64,000 nucleotides of DNA. It comes from Raoultibacter timonensis. GTDB lineage: Bacteria > Actinomycetota > Coriobacteriia > Coriobacteriales > Eggerthellaceae. Of the stretch, positions 18,269 through 27,875 are shown one piece after another. The stretch covers positions 2,480,500 to 2,544,499 of the forward strand of contig NZ_LT964679.1 of NCBI RefSeq assembly GCF_900240215.1. Reading direction: 5' to 3'. The notes below the pieces were generated by a model, which saw only the letters and a program-made list of their open reading frames with translations, was not told the origin of the DNA and did not search any database. Made by a program: the position numbers and the translations under genes. Numbering within the stretch: position 1 is the first letter of the stretch; each line of letters begins with the position of its first letter.

Positions 18269-19804
18269 ATGATAGCCGTATGGTGGGACAATCTGAGGGA
18301 AAGCTGCGATATGCGCATGATGGCAGGCACATCGGCCGCCGTCTGCTGGCTGCTCCTGCTTGCCATCTCGCCGGTGTTCTCAACTGCGCCGACGCTGATC
18401 GCCCAAGGGCTGTCGTGGCGCATCGTTGCGGTCTTCTGCTCGGTCGTCCTGTTCGTGATTTCGCTCGTCCTTGGCGCAAAGGGCGAGAACCCGGAAGGAA
18501 AGGCGCTTTCTTCGGGAGTGGCCTTCACGGGCGCGACAGCGTTTCTCGGCGTTTTGCTCCATCGCTTTACCGAGAGTGCCGCGATTGATTTTCTCGCTGC
18601 GGTCTTCGTTGCCTGCGGCGTGGCAGGGCTATGCCTGGGGTGGGCGCAGCCATTTTCGATGATTCGCCTGAGAAAGCGCGTTGTGGCATCCGCCGCGGGA
18701 GCTATCTGCGGATGCATTCTCTACTTCGCCATCGTCGCCATACCCCAGCCGTTCGCACTGTTCGTCGGAGCATGCCTGCCGATCGCCTCGGCGGCTTGCT
18801 GGATGGTGCTGCGTGCGAGCGCCGCTCCCGACGATGCCGAATCCGAAACCGGCTTTCACCTTCAATCGGCGGATCGCATCGCACGCGATGGTTCTGGTGC
18901 GGATCCTGCGCAGGGCATCGAGACGCACAGAGCCGTTCTCCATCCGTTCGGACGCGAACTCTCGGCCGCCATCGCCTTGTACGGGATGCTGTTCGTGCTC
19001 GCCGGGCACGTGTTACCCGAAACCGAGTCGACGTGGGTCCTCTCGGTTGTGCCGGGCGTTGTAAACGTTGCAGCATTTCTCATCATCGAAATCGCGCTTA
19101 CGCTGTACATGGTCAAGCGCATCCACCGGGAAAACCCCGTCGTCGCCTACCGACCCGCCACCATACTCGTGGCCATTGCGTTTCTGCTGCTGCCGTTTTC
19201 AAGTTCGGAACTGTCGCTCGCCTGCATGGCCATCGCGTTTGCGGGATTCGGAAGCTTCATGGTGTTCTTCTGGATCGTGATGGGCAACATCAGCCAGAAG
19301 TGGCGCCTCCCGTATCTGCGCGTGTACGCACAGGGGTTCCTCACGTTGCTGGCCGGTATCGCTGCCGGGGAACTCGTCGCCTGGCTTCTCGTTCTGATCC
19401 GACAACCCGGCTTCGACTACGTGGCCACGCTGAGCATCGTTTCGCTGTTTCTGCTCGTCGCGATGGCGTGGCAGATGTCGGACGGATCGCGCTTCGCCAA
19501 CGAGACGAAGGAGATGGGCGGCCAGTTCTTCGAGCCCGATGCGTCCATGCGAGACGAAGACGACAGCTCCGGCTCGCCCGACCTCGATCGCGTTGCCGAA
19601 CGGTACCGTCTCTCCCCGCGCGAAGTCGAGGTGCTTGCGCTTCTGCTCAAAGGGCGAAGCATCCCCTACATCTGCGACGAACTGTTCATTGCCAAAAGCA
19701 CCGCGCAAACCCATGTACGCCACATCTATTCGAAGATGGAAATCACCGGCGGGCGCCAAGAGCTCATCGACCGGATCGAACAGGATGGATACTCTTTAGC
19801 CTGA
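18269..19804 (+). CDS. Membrane-embedded LuxR-family transcriptional regulator
   Basis: 511-residue protein with about twelve hydrophobic segments up to residue 400, then a cytoplasmic linker and a C-terminal LuxR helix-turn-helix (about 445-505: YRLSPREVEVLALLLKGRS, then AKSTAQTHVRHIYSKMEI). The ATG at 18269 has a perfect GGAGG five bases upstream; the GTG two codons earlier overlaps that site. This architecture, a transporter-like sensor fused to a DNA-binding domain, is abundant in Eggerthellaceae and commonly lies beside the respiratory reductase genes it regulates. It is divergent from the Tat flavoprotein at 16424. The ligand is unknown. Confidence 0.85.
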   Translation: MIAVWWDNLRESCDMRMMAGTSAAVCWLLLLAISPVFSTAPTLIAQGLSWRIVAVFCSVVLFVISLVLGAKGENPEGKALSSGVAFTGATAFLGVLLHRFTESAAIDFLAAVFVACGVAGLCLGWAQPFSMIRLRKRVVASAAGAICGCILYFAIVAIPQPFALFVGACLPIASAACWMVLRASAAPDDAESETGFHLQSADRIARDGSGADPAQGIETHRAVLHPFGRELSAAIALYGMLFVLAGHVLPETESTWVLSVVPGVVNVAAFLIIEIALTLYMVKRIHRENPVVAYRPATILVAIAFLLLPFSSSELSLACMAIAFAGFGSFMVFFWIVMGNISQKWRLPYLRVYAQGFLTLLAGIAAGELVAWLLVLIRQPGFDYVATLSIVSLFLLVAMAWQMSDGSRFANETKEMGGQFFEPDASMRDEDDSSGSPDLDRVAERYRLSPREVEVLALLLKGRSIPYICDELFIAKSTAQTHVRHIYSKMEITGGRQELIDRIEQDGYSLA

Positions 19805-19936
19805 CAGACGGGCTTGAGCCTGGCAGAGGCATTGCGCCCATACGGGCAGCCCGACCGCACAAATCCCGCAGAAAGCCCCGTCGCAGAAACACGGCGGTAA
19901 GCTTCAGGCCGCGCGAGCCGAGCGGGAGCGGTATCC

Positions 19937-22909
19937 TCACTCCGCTTCGCCCAACCCCGAAAGGAGGTCCCTGAAACGAGCTACGTCTTCGATCTCCCAG
20001 CAAACGCTCGCAATCGCAAGCCGTCCGTCTTCGACACGTAGCACGCGACCGCGGTCGACCGTCCAGAACCAGCTTCCATCCTTGCGGGGCATGCGGTACA
20101 TAGCCTCGTAGTACAGCCCCTCGTAGTACGTCGGCCCGATATCTTCGATCACCTGGGCGAGATCGTCGGGATGAATGGTGTTGATCACATGCCCGTCGAT
20201 GCCGGCTACGAACTCGTCGAACGTACTGTATCCGAGCATCTCGACGATTTGGCGATTCGCGTAGAAGAGGGGGAACCCATCCTCACAGTAACCGCCGATC
20301 AAACCGCATGGAACCGTTTGCGCGAACAAGTGCGAGGCGATGCTGCGGTACTCTTCGGTCAAAGCGTCGATGCCCTCGTTGATCGAAGTGATGCCAAGCA
20401 CGCTATCGAGTACGGCCTGCGATGAGAGCAGCGCCTCCTCTTGCAGCTTCTGCTCGGTCACGTCGGATATCCCCGCGTAGAAGATACGCCGCTCGCCCTC
20501 GCTTTTGAGAAAGTACGCCTTCATATGAAACCAGCCGAGCTCGCCCGAAAGGCGGTACCGCCGAAACGTCGCTTCCGCGCCGGCGATGGGATGGCGTTCG
20601 GCTCGATCGAACATATCGAGGATCATCGGCAGATCATCGGGATGGATCATGCGGTAAATCCAGGTCTGGCGCTCTCCGAGATCGACCGGATTGCATCCGG
20701 TTACCCGGTAGTAACCGTTGTTTACCTGCATGAGCTCGAAACGGTCGGAATAGACGGCGTATACCGCCATACCGCCTAGCAGGTTTTCGAGGATGGTGCG
20801 GCTCGCCGTGCCCCCGTCTTGCACCAAATCGGCCAGATCGATATCGTCGACGACGCGCGGAAGCACACCGCGATAGTCGATGAGCCCTTCGGTTTCCATA
20901 AGCGCTTCGAATTCGCTCTGCGGCATCGGACGGTAGAAGTAGAACCCCTGCGCGTAATCGCACCCGATTCGTTTCAAAAACTCTACCTGCTCTACGGTTT
21001 CGACACCCTCGGCAATGACGGGCATATCCATCAACCGCGCCATACTCGTCACGGCTTCCAGGATGCCTTCGCTTCGATTCGCGTCGTCGGCATCTTCGCG
21101 CAGCAAACCCATATCGATTTTCAGCGTATCCACTCCGATGTTCTTCAGCATGTTAAGCGAAGAATAGCCGCTTCCGAAATCATCCATGAGAACGGTAAAG
21201 CCCCGCCGCTGCAAATCGTCGACCAGATGCGTTACGCATTCGTCTTCGGCGTAAGCGCTTTCGGTGATCTCCACCTCGAGCAACTTCCGCTCGATCCCGT
21301 GATGCTCGACGATGCGCTCGAGCTCGTCGGCCACGTCGATGGCGCGCACGTCGGCGCGCGAAACGTTGACCGACACGGGAATAGGATGCCTGCCTTCGGC
21401 GATCCACGACGCAAGCAGGCCGCACGCCATATCCCATACATAGCGGTCAAGATAGACGATGAAACCCGTTTTTTCAAGAAACGGTACGAACTCCCCAGGG
21501 CCGACCAGCCCTTTTTCAGGATGGTTCCAGCGGACGAGCGCTTCGAGCCCCACGATACGACCCGTTCGGATGTTGCACTTCGGTTGCGCGTACAAAACGA
21601 ACTCGCGCTGATCGAGCGCGCGCTGAATGGCGGCGAGCATCTTCGGTTCCTGCTCGAGCTCGAGCCCCATGCCTCGATCGTACCACGCGATACGGCGCGC
21701 ATAGGTTCCCTTCACCGTGTTCATGGCGATCATGGCCCGATCGCAGAATGCGCTGACGGGCACATCGGAGCCGTCTACGCCGCACACGCCGATAGCGGGA
21801 TAGAAGCGAACATCCATGGTTTCATCGGGAGCGATCGTACCGATCGCCGATTCGAGATCGCTATCGCGGGCGATTCCCGCAGGCAGCAACGCAACGAAAT
21901 CGTCCGACCCGAAATAGCCCACCGAACCTTCGTGCCGTTCGCAGAAGGAAGCCAGTCGATCCGCGAGCGCGCGAAGCATGCGGTCTCCCACTTCGCGACC
22001 GTACCAATCGTTCAGCACCTTGAAGTGCTCGATATCGATGTAGACCATCTCGTATCCGCCTGCGCGATCGGCGTCCGCAATCCTGCGCTCCACTTCGTCG
22101 AGGAAGGGGCGGGCACCCCAAAGACCCGTGATGGAATCGCGTTCGTCACGCGCAGCCAGGTCGCCGTCATCGCCGACTCGTGCAGCCTCATGGTCTTTCC
22201 TGCGCTGGACATCGGTGATGAAACACAGAAGCGAAGGGTCTTCGCGCTCTTCGCCGATAAGCGGCACGATGGAATGGGAAACCCAGCTCCACGTGCCGTC
22301 TTCCTTCAGCGTTCGAAACTCGCCGCCCGACACCTTCGCGCCGCGCTCGAGCACCCGTACAAGGCTTTCGTAGCTCCATAAGGCTCGGTACCGATCCCGA
22401 TCCTCTTCGTGAATCGCGGACAGACGCGCGTCGCGTTCGTCGTCGCTGAATGCTCCGCCCATGCTCGGCATGACGTACTTCCCCGGCTCGTGGTACAGCA
22501 CGCGAAACGTCCTGCGCACAACATCGATCTCGATAAGCTCATCGTAGGCCGAGCTGCCGTCGAGTTCGAGCAGCAGATTCTTGTCCGACTCGTCGATTTC
22601 CCTGCTCGCCATCAGCATGCAAGGACCGTGATCCGGCCAATCGATATCGATGCACGTCGCCTCGAACCATGCATGCTTGTGATGGTTGTACAGCACGCTG
22701 CGGCCGAGGCGGTCGTCGTTTTTGCTGCGCCATGGGCAATCCGGGCACGGTGCGCTCTCCCCCCGAACAACTTCGTAGCAACGATCGCCGAGACGGGCCT
22801 CGGGCATGGTTTTCATCGTATTCTGATCGAGGTAGACCAGCCGATGGTGGCTGTCTACCACATAGGCGTTCCACCGCTGCCTGCCGTCGGGAGCTGTTAT
22901 CTCAGCCAT
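19937..22909 (-). CDS. Multi-PAS cyclic-di-GMP phosphodiesterase (PAS-PAS-GGDEF-EAL-PAS-PAS)
   Basis: 990-residue soluble signalling protein. Two PAS-like domains (about 10-260) precede a GGDEF domain that is degenerate at the signature (FGSDDF instead of GGDEF). The EAL domain is intact: EALVRW, SVNVSR, EITES, DDFGSGYSSL, LKIDM, AEGVET and AQGF are all present. Two more PAS segments follow (about 700-990). It is therefore predicted to hydrolyse cyclic-di-GMP rather than make it. The first PAS carries Cys44-x10-Cys55-x2-Cys58, the same motif as the divergent neighbour. The start at 22909 has AAAGG upstream. EAL followed by C-terminal PAS domains is an unusual order. Confidence 0.85.
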   Translation of the reverse strand: MAEITAPDGRQRWNAYVVDSHHRLVYLDQNTMKTMPEARLGDRCYEVVRGESAPCPDCPWRSKNDDRLGRSVLYNHHKHAWFEATCIDIDWPDHGPCMLMASREIDESDKNLLLELDGSSAYDELIEIDVVRRTFRVLYHEPGKYVMPSMGGAFSDDERDARLSAIHEEDRDRYRALWSYESLVRVLERGAKVSGGEFRTLKEDGTWSWVSHSIVPLIGEEREDPSLLCFITDVQRRKDHEAARVGDDGDLAARDERDSITGLWGARPFLDEVERRIADADRAGGYEMVYIDIEHFKVLNDWYGREVGDRMLRALADRLASFCERHEGSVGYFGSDDFVALLPAGIARDSDLESAIGTIAPDETMDVRFYPAIGVCGVDGSDVPVSAFCDRAMIAMNTVKGTYARRIAWYDRGMGLELEQEPKMLAAIQRALDQREFVLYAQPKCNIRTGRIVGLEALVRWNHPEKGLVGPGEFVPFLEKTGFIVYLDRYVWDMACGLLASWIAEGRHPIPVSVNVSRADVRAIDVADELERIVEHHGIERKLLEVEITESAYAEDECVTHLVDDLQRRGFTVLMDDFGSGYSSLNMLKNIGVDTLKIDMGLLREDADDANRSEGILEAVTSMARLMDMPVIAEGVETVEQVEFLKRIGCDYAQGFYFYRPMPQSEFEALMETEGLIDYRGVLPRVVDDIDLADLVQDGGTASRTILENLLGGMAVYAVYSDRFELMQVNNGYYRVTGCNPVDLGERQTWIYRMIHPDDLPMILDMFDRAERHPIAGAEATFRRYRLSGELGWFHMKAYFLKSEGERRIFYAGISDVTEQKLQEEALLSSQAVLDSVLGITSINEGIDALTEEYRSIASHLFAQTVPCGLIGGYCEDGFPLFYANRQIVEMLGYSTFDEFVAGIDGHVINTIHPDDLAQVIEDIGPTYYEGLYYEAMYRMPRKDGSWFWTVDRGRVLRVEDGRLAIASVCWEIEDVARFRDLLSGLGEAE

Positions 22910-23230
22910 ACCCCGCCTTTCGCTCACGAGCTTACCGCACCGTTCGGCCTCGGGCGAGCGGTCAAAGCCCTGCTCGCACGATTCGGCTCGTTCGATGCCG
23001 CACGCGCGAACCCCATACGCGCATGCAAGAGTATTGTATGAGTGTATCACGTATCTTTATCTGCGTCGCATCGCCATCGCACGATGCGGCGCATCATCAA
23101 CCAAACGTTCGTCCTGCGACTATGGGCACCCGCCTGGTTTTCGCTGGAGCACCCTTTATAACTAAGTATTTTAGTTTTATATAAGCTATACTGGCATGCA
23201 CTAACGCATTCGATCCGTTTGGGAGCGAGC
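22910..23230. other. Divergent intergenic region between cyclic-di-GMP genes
   Basis: 321 bases with an A/T-rich core (23155-23195) that contains TATACT at 23188-23193 on the plus strand, a likely -10 box for the GGDEF gene. Otherwise no gene or structure is evident; in-frame extensions of the leftward gene here lack a ribosome-binding site. Confidence 0.4.
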
Positions 23231-24628
23231 ATGGCGTCAAAGCAAAACCGTTCGGAGCACGCCACTAATTCCTCGCCCGATTCCCGCAGCGAGGAGTCGA
23301 CCATGGACGGCAGCGACATCGCAGCCGTCATATGCGAAGAAAGCGACGGGTTCATCTACGTTTCCGACACATGCACCAACGAGCTTTTGTACCTCAACAA
23401 AGCAGCGCGCGATCTGCTCGGCTCCGCAGACAACGATTACCGTGGCAAGGCGTGCCATCGCGTGCTATACGGCCTCGAGGAGCCGTGTCCGTTCTGCACG
23501 AACGACAAGCTTTCTCTCGACGAAACGCACTGCTACCAGCGCTATAGCGAACGACATGGGCGCTATCTTCTTTGCCGTGATAAGCTCATCGAAGTAGACG
23601 GCAAGCCCGTGCGGCTCCAAATAGCCGACGACACCACCCCCGAAGTCGAGGAGCGCAGCAGTCTCGAAGCGCGCCTGGCCGTCGAAGAAACGCTTGTGCG
23701 CTGCGCTCGCACGCTTTCGGGAAACGTTGAGGAAGCATCGGGGATCGACGAGCTGCTTCGCATCCTCGGGGAATTCTACAATGCCGACCGCGCCTACGTG
23801 TTCGAATCGACGCTCAGCGGCATCGCCATGACAAATACCTACGAGTGGTGTGCAGCCGCAATATCCCCGGAAATAGACAGTCTTCGCAATGTGCCCCTCG
23901 ATGCATTCGACAGCTGGATACAGCAGTTCGATTCCATCGGCATGGTTCACCTCATCGACATCGGAAGCACGCTCGACCACGATACGGAAGAATACCGCAC
24001 GCTCGCACCTCAGGGGATAGACAGCCTGATCGTCGTGCCGCTGTACGAGGGGGGCGGCGTGATGAGGGGCATGCTCGGCGTCGACAATCCACGGCGCAAC
24101 ACCGAAGAGGACCGGCTGCTGCGTTCCCTCACGTATTTCGTGCAAAACGATCTCGAGAAGCGCCAGATGCTCGAGCGGCTCAACGAGCTCTCGCACGTCG
24201 ACAGCCTTACGGGAATAGGAAACCGTACCAGCTACCTCGAAAAGCTCGTCGAGTTCTCCGAGAATCGGCCCGCTGCCTTCGGGGTCGTATTCGTGGATAT
24301 CAACGACCTCAAAATCGCGAACGACACCCAGGGGCACTCGTTCGGGGACAGGATCATCCAGCGGGCGGGACAACTCCTCAACGAATCGTTTTCCGGCAGC
24401 GTGTTCCGCATCGGCGGCGACGAGTTCGTCGCGTTCGCTATCGATCTGCCCCGCAACGAGTTCGACCGCCGTATCGAAAGCTTCAAAGAGAGCATTGCCC
24501 GGGACAGCATTGTCAACGTATCGGTAGGCGCCGTATGGGACGACGGCAATTGCGCTCCCCGCGATCTCGTCGCGCAGGCGGATGCACTCATGTACGAAGA
24601 CAAGAGGAATTACCACTTCAGGCGGTAG
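23231..24628 (+). CDS. PAS-GAF-GGDEF diguanylate cyclase
   Basis: 465-residue soluble protein: a PAS-like domain (about 30-130), a GAF-type domain (about 150-300) and a GGDEF domain (about 310-465) with intact RIGGDEFVAFA and DSLTGIGNR motifs, so a functional cyclic-di-GMP synthase is predicted. The PAS contains Cys75-x10-Cys86-x2-Cys89 (CHRVLYGLEEPCPFC), matching the neighbour in spacing. The ATG at 23231 has GGGAG upstream. It is divergent from an EAL protein, so synthesis and breakdown of the messenger appear to be paired and perhaps respond to the same cue. Confidence 0.87.
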   Translation: MASKQNRSEHATNSSPDSRSEESTMDGSDIAAVICEESDGFIYVSDTCTNELLYLNKAARDLLGSADNDYRGKACHRVLYGLEEPCPFCTNDKLSLDETHCYQRYSERHGRYLLCRDKLIEVDGKPVRLQIADDTTPEVEERSSLEARLAVEETLVRCARTLSGNVEEASGIDELLRILGEFYNADRAYVFESTLSGIAMTNTYEWCAAAISPEIDSLRNVPLDAFDSWIQQFDSIGMVHLIDIGSTLDHDTEEYRTLAPQGIDSLIVVPLYEGGGVMRGMLGVDNPRRNTEEDRLLRSLTYFVQNDLEKRQMLERLNELSHVDSLTGIGNRTSYLEKLVEFSENRPAAFGVVFVDINDLKIANDTQGHSFGDRIIQRAGQLLNESFSGSVFRIGGDEFVAFAIDLPRNEFDRRIESFKESIARDSIVNVSVGAVWDDGNCAPRDLVAQADALMYEDKRNYHFRR

Positions 24629-24665
24629 CGGCGCAGAGGGCGAAGCAGCGGAAGCCGCCGACCGT

Positions 24666-24727
24666 GTATCCTCTGTTCCGAAAACAGGGGATACAGCAGT
24701 GCACCCGGCCGAAGCGACCGGGTGCAC
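24666..24727. terminator. Two adjacent hairpins between convergent genes
   Basis: The first stem pairs GTATCCTCTGTT (24666-24677) with AACAGGGGATAC (24683-24694); the second pairs GTGCACCCGG (24699-24708) with CCGGGTGCAC (24718-24727). They lie between the convergent stops of the diguanylate cyclase and the purine permease and probably terminate both. Confidence 0.6.
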
Positions 24728-24757
24728 CCGCATGCGAATGGCAGTAGAGCGAACCGT

Positions 24758-26071
24758 TTAGGCGAAGATGAACGCCGCCAAGAACGCAAGCGCCGCAACC
24801 CACATAAGCGGCTTGACATCCTTCGGCTTGCCCTGAACCACCTTGATGATGCAGTAGGAGATGAAACCGAACCCGATGCCGTTGGCGATCGAGTAGGTAA
24901 AGGGGATGCCGATGATCGTGACGAACGCGGGAAACGCCGAGGCGATATCCGACCAATCGATCTCGCCGATCTCGGTCATCATGAGATACCCGACAACCAC
25001 GAGCGCGCCGCAGGTTGCCGAGCCGCTCACCATGCCGATAACGGGAGCAAGGAACGCGCACACGGCAAACGCGATGCCGATCACGATGTTCGACAAACCG
25101 GTACGAGCGCCGGCCGCAGCACCGGAAACCGATTCGACAAACGACGTGATGGAGCTCGCACCCACGAAGCCGCCCACAGCCGCCGCAGCGGAGTCGACCG
25201 TAAGGATGGGCTTGATGTCTTCGACATCGCCTTTTTCGTCAACGAATTCGGCGCGGCTGCCAACGGCCACCACGGTGCCCATGGTGTCGAAGAAGTCGCT
25301 CATGAGCAAGCTGAACACGAACAGCAGCAAGATGGGCTGCATGAACACTTCCACGATGCCCATAACGCCGTTGGGCGTCATCTGGAACGGTGCCGCGAAA
25401 GCAGAGAAGTCCGGTACGAACGTGAAGTCGGTGATCGGGGGCGTCACGCCGAGCGGAATGCCCACAACGGTAGCAACGATGATCGAGATGAGCAGGCCCG
25501 CTTTGAACTTGAGTGCTGTGAAGATCACCGCGACGATGAGCGAGACGACGGCGACGATCGCAGCAGGGCTCGTCAGATCGCCGAGCACGATGAACGTCGA
25601 TTCGTCAGCAGCGATGAATCCGCCGCCCTTGAGGCCGATAAAGGCGATGAACAGACCAATGCCGATGCCAATCGCCCGACGCAGCGAAACGGGGATGGCA
25701 TCCATGACCGCTTGGCGCAAACCGCAGAGCACCAGAACGAGGATGAGGATACCCTCGAGGAAAATAACGCCCATCGCCACGCGCCAGTCGATGCCAAGAC
25801 CCAAGCAGAGCGTGTAGGCCACGATCGCGTTGATTCCCATACCTGAAGCGAGCGCGATGGGCCGGTTGGCAAACAGGCCCATCGCGACCGTCATGATAGC
25901 AGCGCCGAAGCATGTTGCAGTCAAACCGGCGTTGAACGGAATTCCCGCCGCCTCCATCATTGCCGGATTCACGGCGATGATGTACGACATGGCGAGAAAC
26001 GTCGTCAAGCCACCGATGATCTCCGTGGAGACCGTGCTACCCCTCTCGGAAATCTTGAAAAACTTATCCAC
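24758..26071 (-). CDS. AzgA-type purine (adenine/guanine/hypoxanthine) permease, NCS2 superfamily
   Basis: 437-residue transporter with about 12-14 membrane segments. Family marks include the N-terminal FFKISERGSTVSTEIIGGLTTF, the MSYIIAVNPAMM helix, GMGINAIVAYTLCLG, and the LLMSDFFDTMGTVVAVG and SSITSFVESVSGAAAGARTG motifs of the AzgA/PbuG branch. It imports nucleobases by proton symport. The GTG start at 26071 is chosen because it gives the canonical family N-terminus; the ribosome-binding site is weak. No purine riboswitch is recognisable in the 230 bases upstream. It is transcribed alone. Confidence 0.92.
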   Translation of the reverse strand: MDKFFKISERGSTVSTEIIGGLTTFLAMSYIIAVNPAMMEAAGIPFNAGLTATCFGAAIMTVAMGLFANRPIALASGMGINAIVAYTLCLGLGIDWRVAMGVIFLEGILILVLVLCGLRQAVMDAIPVSLRRAIGIGIGLFIAFIGLKGGGFIAADESTFIVLGDLTSPAAIVAVVSLIVAVIFTALKFKAGLLISIIVATVVGIPLGVTPPITDFTFVPDFSAFAAPFQMTPNGVMGIVEVFMQPILLLFVFSLLMSDFFDTMGTVVAVGSRAEFVDEKGDVEDIKPILTVDSAAAAVGGFVGASSITSFVESVSGAAAGARTGLSNIVIGIAFAVCAFLAPVIGMVSGSATCGALVVVGYLMMTEIGEIDWSDIASAFPAFVTIIGIPFTYSIANGIGFGFISYCIIKVVQGKPKDVKPLMWVAALAFLAAFIFA

Positions 26072-26304
26072 CCAGAATCACCCACCAATCCTTCGTCCCG
26101 CCTGCGACAGCGGGAATAAGCCAACAATGCGAAAATGATAGCACCGAAAGCAAAATTTGGGCCGACAAAGAGGTAAGGGAATGCCTTTTTCTGCCGACCC
26201 CCGCATCGGAAAGGCGGCGGCGTGCGATTCCATGTGTTTCTGCAGGCTACCGCCTCCTTTGCCCATGCAGGCACCACGGGCGGCAGCTCTGCGTGGCGAG
26301 AGCC

Positions 26305-27534
26305 TCAGCAGCCCAGCTCGTCGGCGAGCTGCTTCAGGAACAACCCGACATCGGTTACCACGCCGATCGTCTGCAAGCTGCCCCGATCGGCGAGCTTGGT
26401 GACGACCGCGGGGTTGATGTCCACGCACACGGTAGTAACCGAAGCGGGCAGGAGGTTGCCGGTGGCGATGGAGTGGAGCATGGTAGAAAGCATGATGCAC
26501 GCACCCGCTTCGCGACACCAGGCGCGCATCGCATCCTGCGCCTCGATAACATCGGTGATAACGTCGGGTAAGGGACCGTCGTCGCGGATGGACCCCGCGA
26601 GGATATAGGGGGTGCCGGTCTTCACGAGCGTGTACATGAGCCCGCTTGCGAGCACGCCCTTCTCAACCGCATCGCGAATGCCTCCCGCAGCCCTGATCCG
26701 GTTGATGGCGCGCAGATGATGCTCGTGACCGCCGGGGACGGGAACTCCGCTCTTCATGTCGATGCCGAGCGAGGTGCCGAAAAGAGCAACCTCGATATCG
26801 TGCGTCGCAACAGCGTTACCGCCGAACAGGACGCTCACGTACCCCGCGTTCACCAAACGCGCAAGGTGCTCGGCCGCACCCGTATGGATCACCGCAGGGC
26901 CTGCCACGGCAATGGTCTTGCGCCCATCGTCGCGCACCTCCCGAATGAGCGATGCCACTTGCTTGATGGTCTGCGCTTTGGGCTTTTCGCTGCTCACCGT
27001 TGAATTCATGAACTCGAACGCCGTTTTCTCACGGGGCCGCTCCTGCGAGATCACGCGGAGCCCCGCCTGGCCGACCACATAGCGGTCGCCCGCACGCACC
27101 TGAGAGATCGGCACGCCGCAGGCCGTCTGCGTCACTTCGTCGACGCGGATACCCAGATCCATTTCGGTGCCCTCGACGTGCACCCAATGTCCGCCGATGC
27201 GGATATACGTTTCGAGGTTGGTGGTGGAATAGAAGCCTTCGGGAAACACGCCGTCAGCCGGGGCGGGCTCCACGTGGGCGTTCTCAAGGTGGACGGGCAC
27301 GACACCGTGTTCGTGAATGCTTCTCAATATCTCGTAGAGGTGCTGCTCGTCGCGCCCGAACACGCGCATCGTCAGCTTGGAGGGATTTTCGTTGCCGCGT
27401 CCGATATCGAGCGAAAGCACCTCGAACTCGCCGTCGAGCTCGACGATCCCGTTCATGATGCTCGACAGGATGTTAGAATCGATCAGATGCCCTTGGGCGG
27501 TCACGTCTTCGTACAGGCGTCGTTGTTCTGGCAT
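26305..27534 (-). CDS. TIGR00300-family protein (LOR/SDH domain, ArgZ/ornithine cyclodeaminase-like)
   Basis: 409-residue protein with an N-terminal LOR/SDH bifunctional-enzyme-type domain (about 1-180, RLYEDVTAQGHLIDSNILSS at the start) and a C-terminal Rossmann-like domain with IAVAGPAVIHTGAAEHLA and the diagnostic ending TVCVDINPAVVTKLADRGS. Characterised relatives include an archaeal ornithine cyclodeaminase and the cyanobacterial arginine dihydrolase ArgZ/AgrE. The catalytic N-terminal domain suggests guanidine or amino-acid chemistry, but the exact reaction is uncertain. The ATG at 27534 follows GGGAGG. It lies between a purine permease and tRNA-Leu. Confidence 0.8.
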   Translation of the reverse strand: MPEQRRLYEDVTAQGHLIDSNILSSIMNGIVELDGEFEVLSLDIGRGNENPSKLTMRVFGRDEQHLYEILRSIHEHGVVPVHLENAHVEPAPADGVFPEGFYSTTNLETYIRIGGHWVHVEGTEMDLGIRVDEVTQTACGVPISQVRAGDRYVVGQAGLRVISQERPREKTAFEFMNSTVSSEKPKAQTIKQVASLIREVRDDGRKTIAVAGPAVIHTGAAEHLARLVNAGYVSVLFGGNAVATHDIEVALFGTSLGIDMKSGVPVPGGHEHHLRAINRIRAAGGIRDAVEKGVLASGLMYTLVKTGTPYILAGSIRDDGPLPDVITDVIEAQDAMRAWCREAGACIMLSTMLHSIATGNLLPASVTTVCVDINPAVVTKLADRGSLQTIGVVTDVGLFLKQLADELGC

Positions 27535-27569
27535 AGCTCATCCCTCCCGCAACGGTTGCGAACCGTACA

Positions 27570-27599
27570 GAAAAAGCCAGGTACGAGACCTGGCTTTTA
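27570..27599 (-). terminator. Rho-independent terminator of the tRNA-Leu gene
   Basis: Minus-strand stem AGCCAGGT with ACCTGGCT around a short loop, followed by five T residues. It lies about ten bases after the tRNA 3' end. Confidence 0.85.
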
Positions 27600-27607
27600 T
27601 CCTTGAA

Positions 27608-27694
27608 TGGTGCGGGTGAAAGGACTTGAACCTTCACGGGGTTGCCCCCATACGGACCTGAACCGTACGCGTCTGCCAATTCCGCCACACCCGC
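27608..27694 (-). tRNA. tRNA-Leu (anticodon CAG)
   Basis: An 87-base type II tRNA. The acceptor stem pairs GCGGGTG with CACCCGC. The D arm has GGCGGAATTGGCAGAC, the anticodon loop is TTCAGGT between TACGG and CCGTA (anticodon CAG, leucine), there is a long variable arm with TGGGGGCAACCCCG, and the T loop is GTTCAAGTC. The 3' CCA is encoded. A terminator follows immediately. Confidence 0.97.
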
Positions 27695-27875
27695 ATGCGC
27701 TTTCCGGCCTCAGCCGAAAGCAAGTGAAAATGATACCCCAGTTGACCTTCGCTGGCAAGCAGAAACAACGATGCAATTCCGATCGGCCCGTCCTCCGCAA
27801 GATTCGAATCGCCGTCAAATTTTCCCTCTCAAGCAGCAAGCCATCGGAAAACCGCCTGAAACCGCGAAAAACGTC

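Noticed and set aside
20819..22381. 520-residue frame opposite the EAL protein
   Set aside because: Antisense to intact EAL motifs; His/Arg-rich and without recognisable domains.
26072..26304. Purine riboswitch before the AzgA-type permease
   Set aside because: The conserved purine-aptamer loop sequences are not found on the minus strand.
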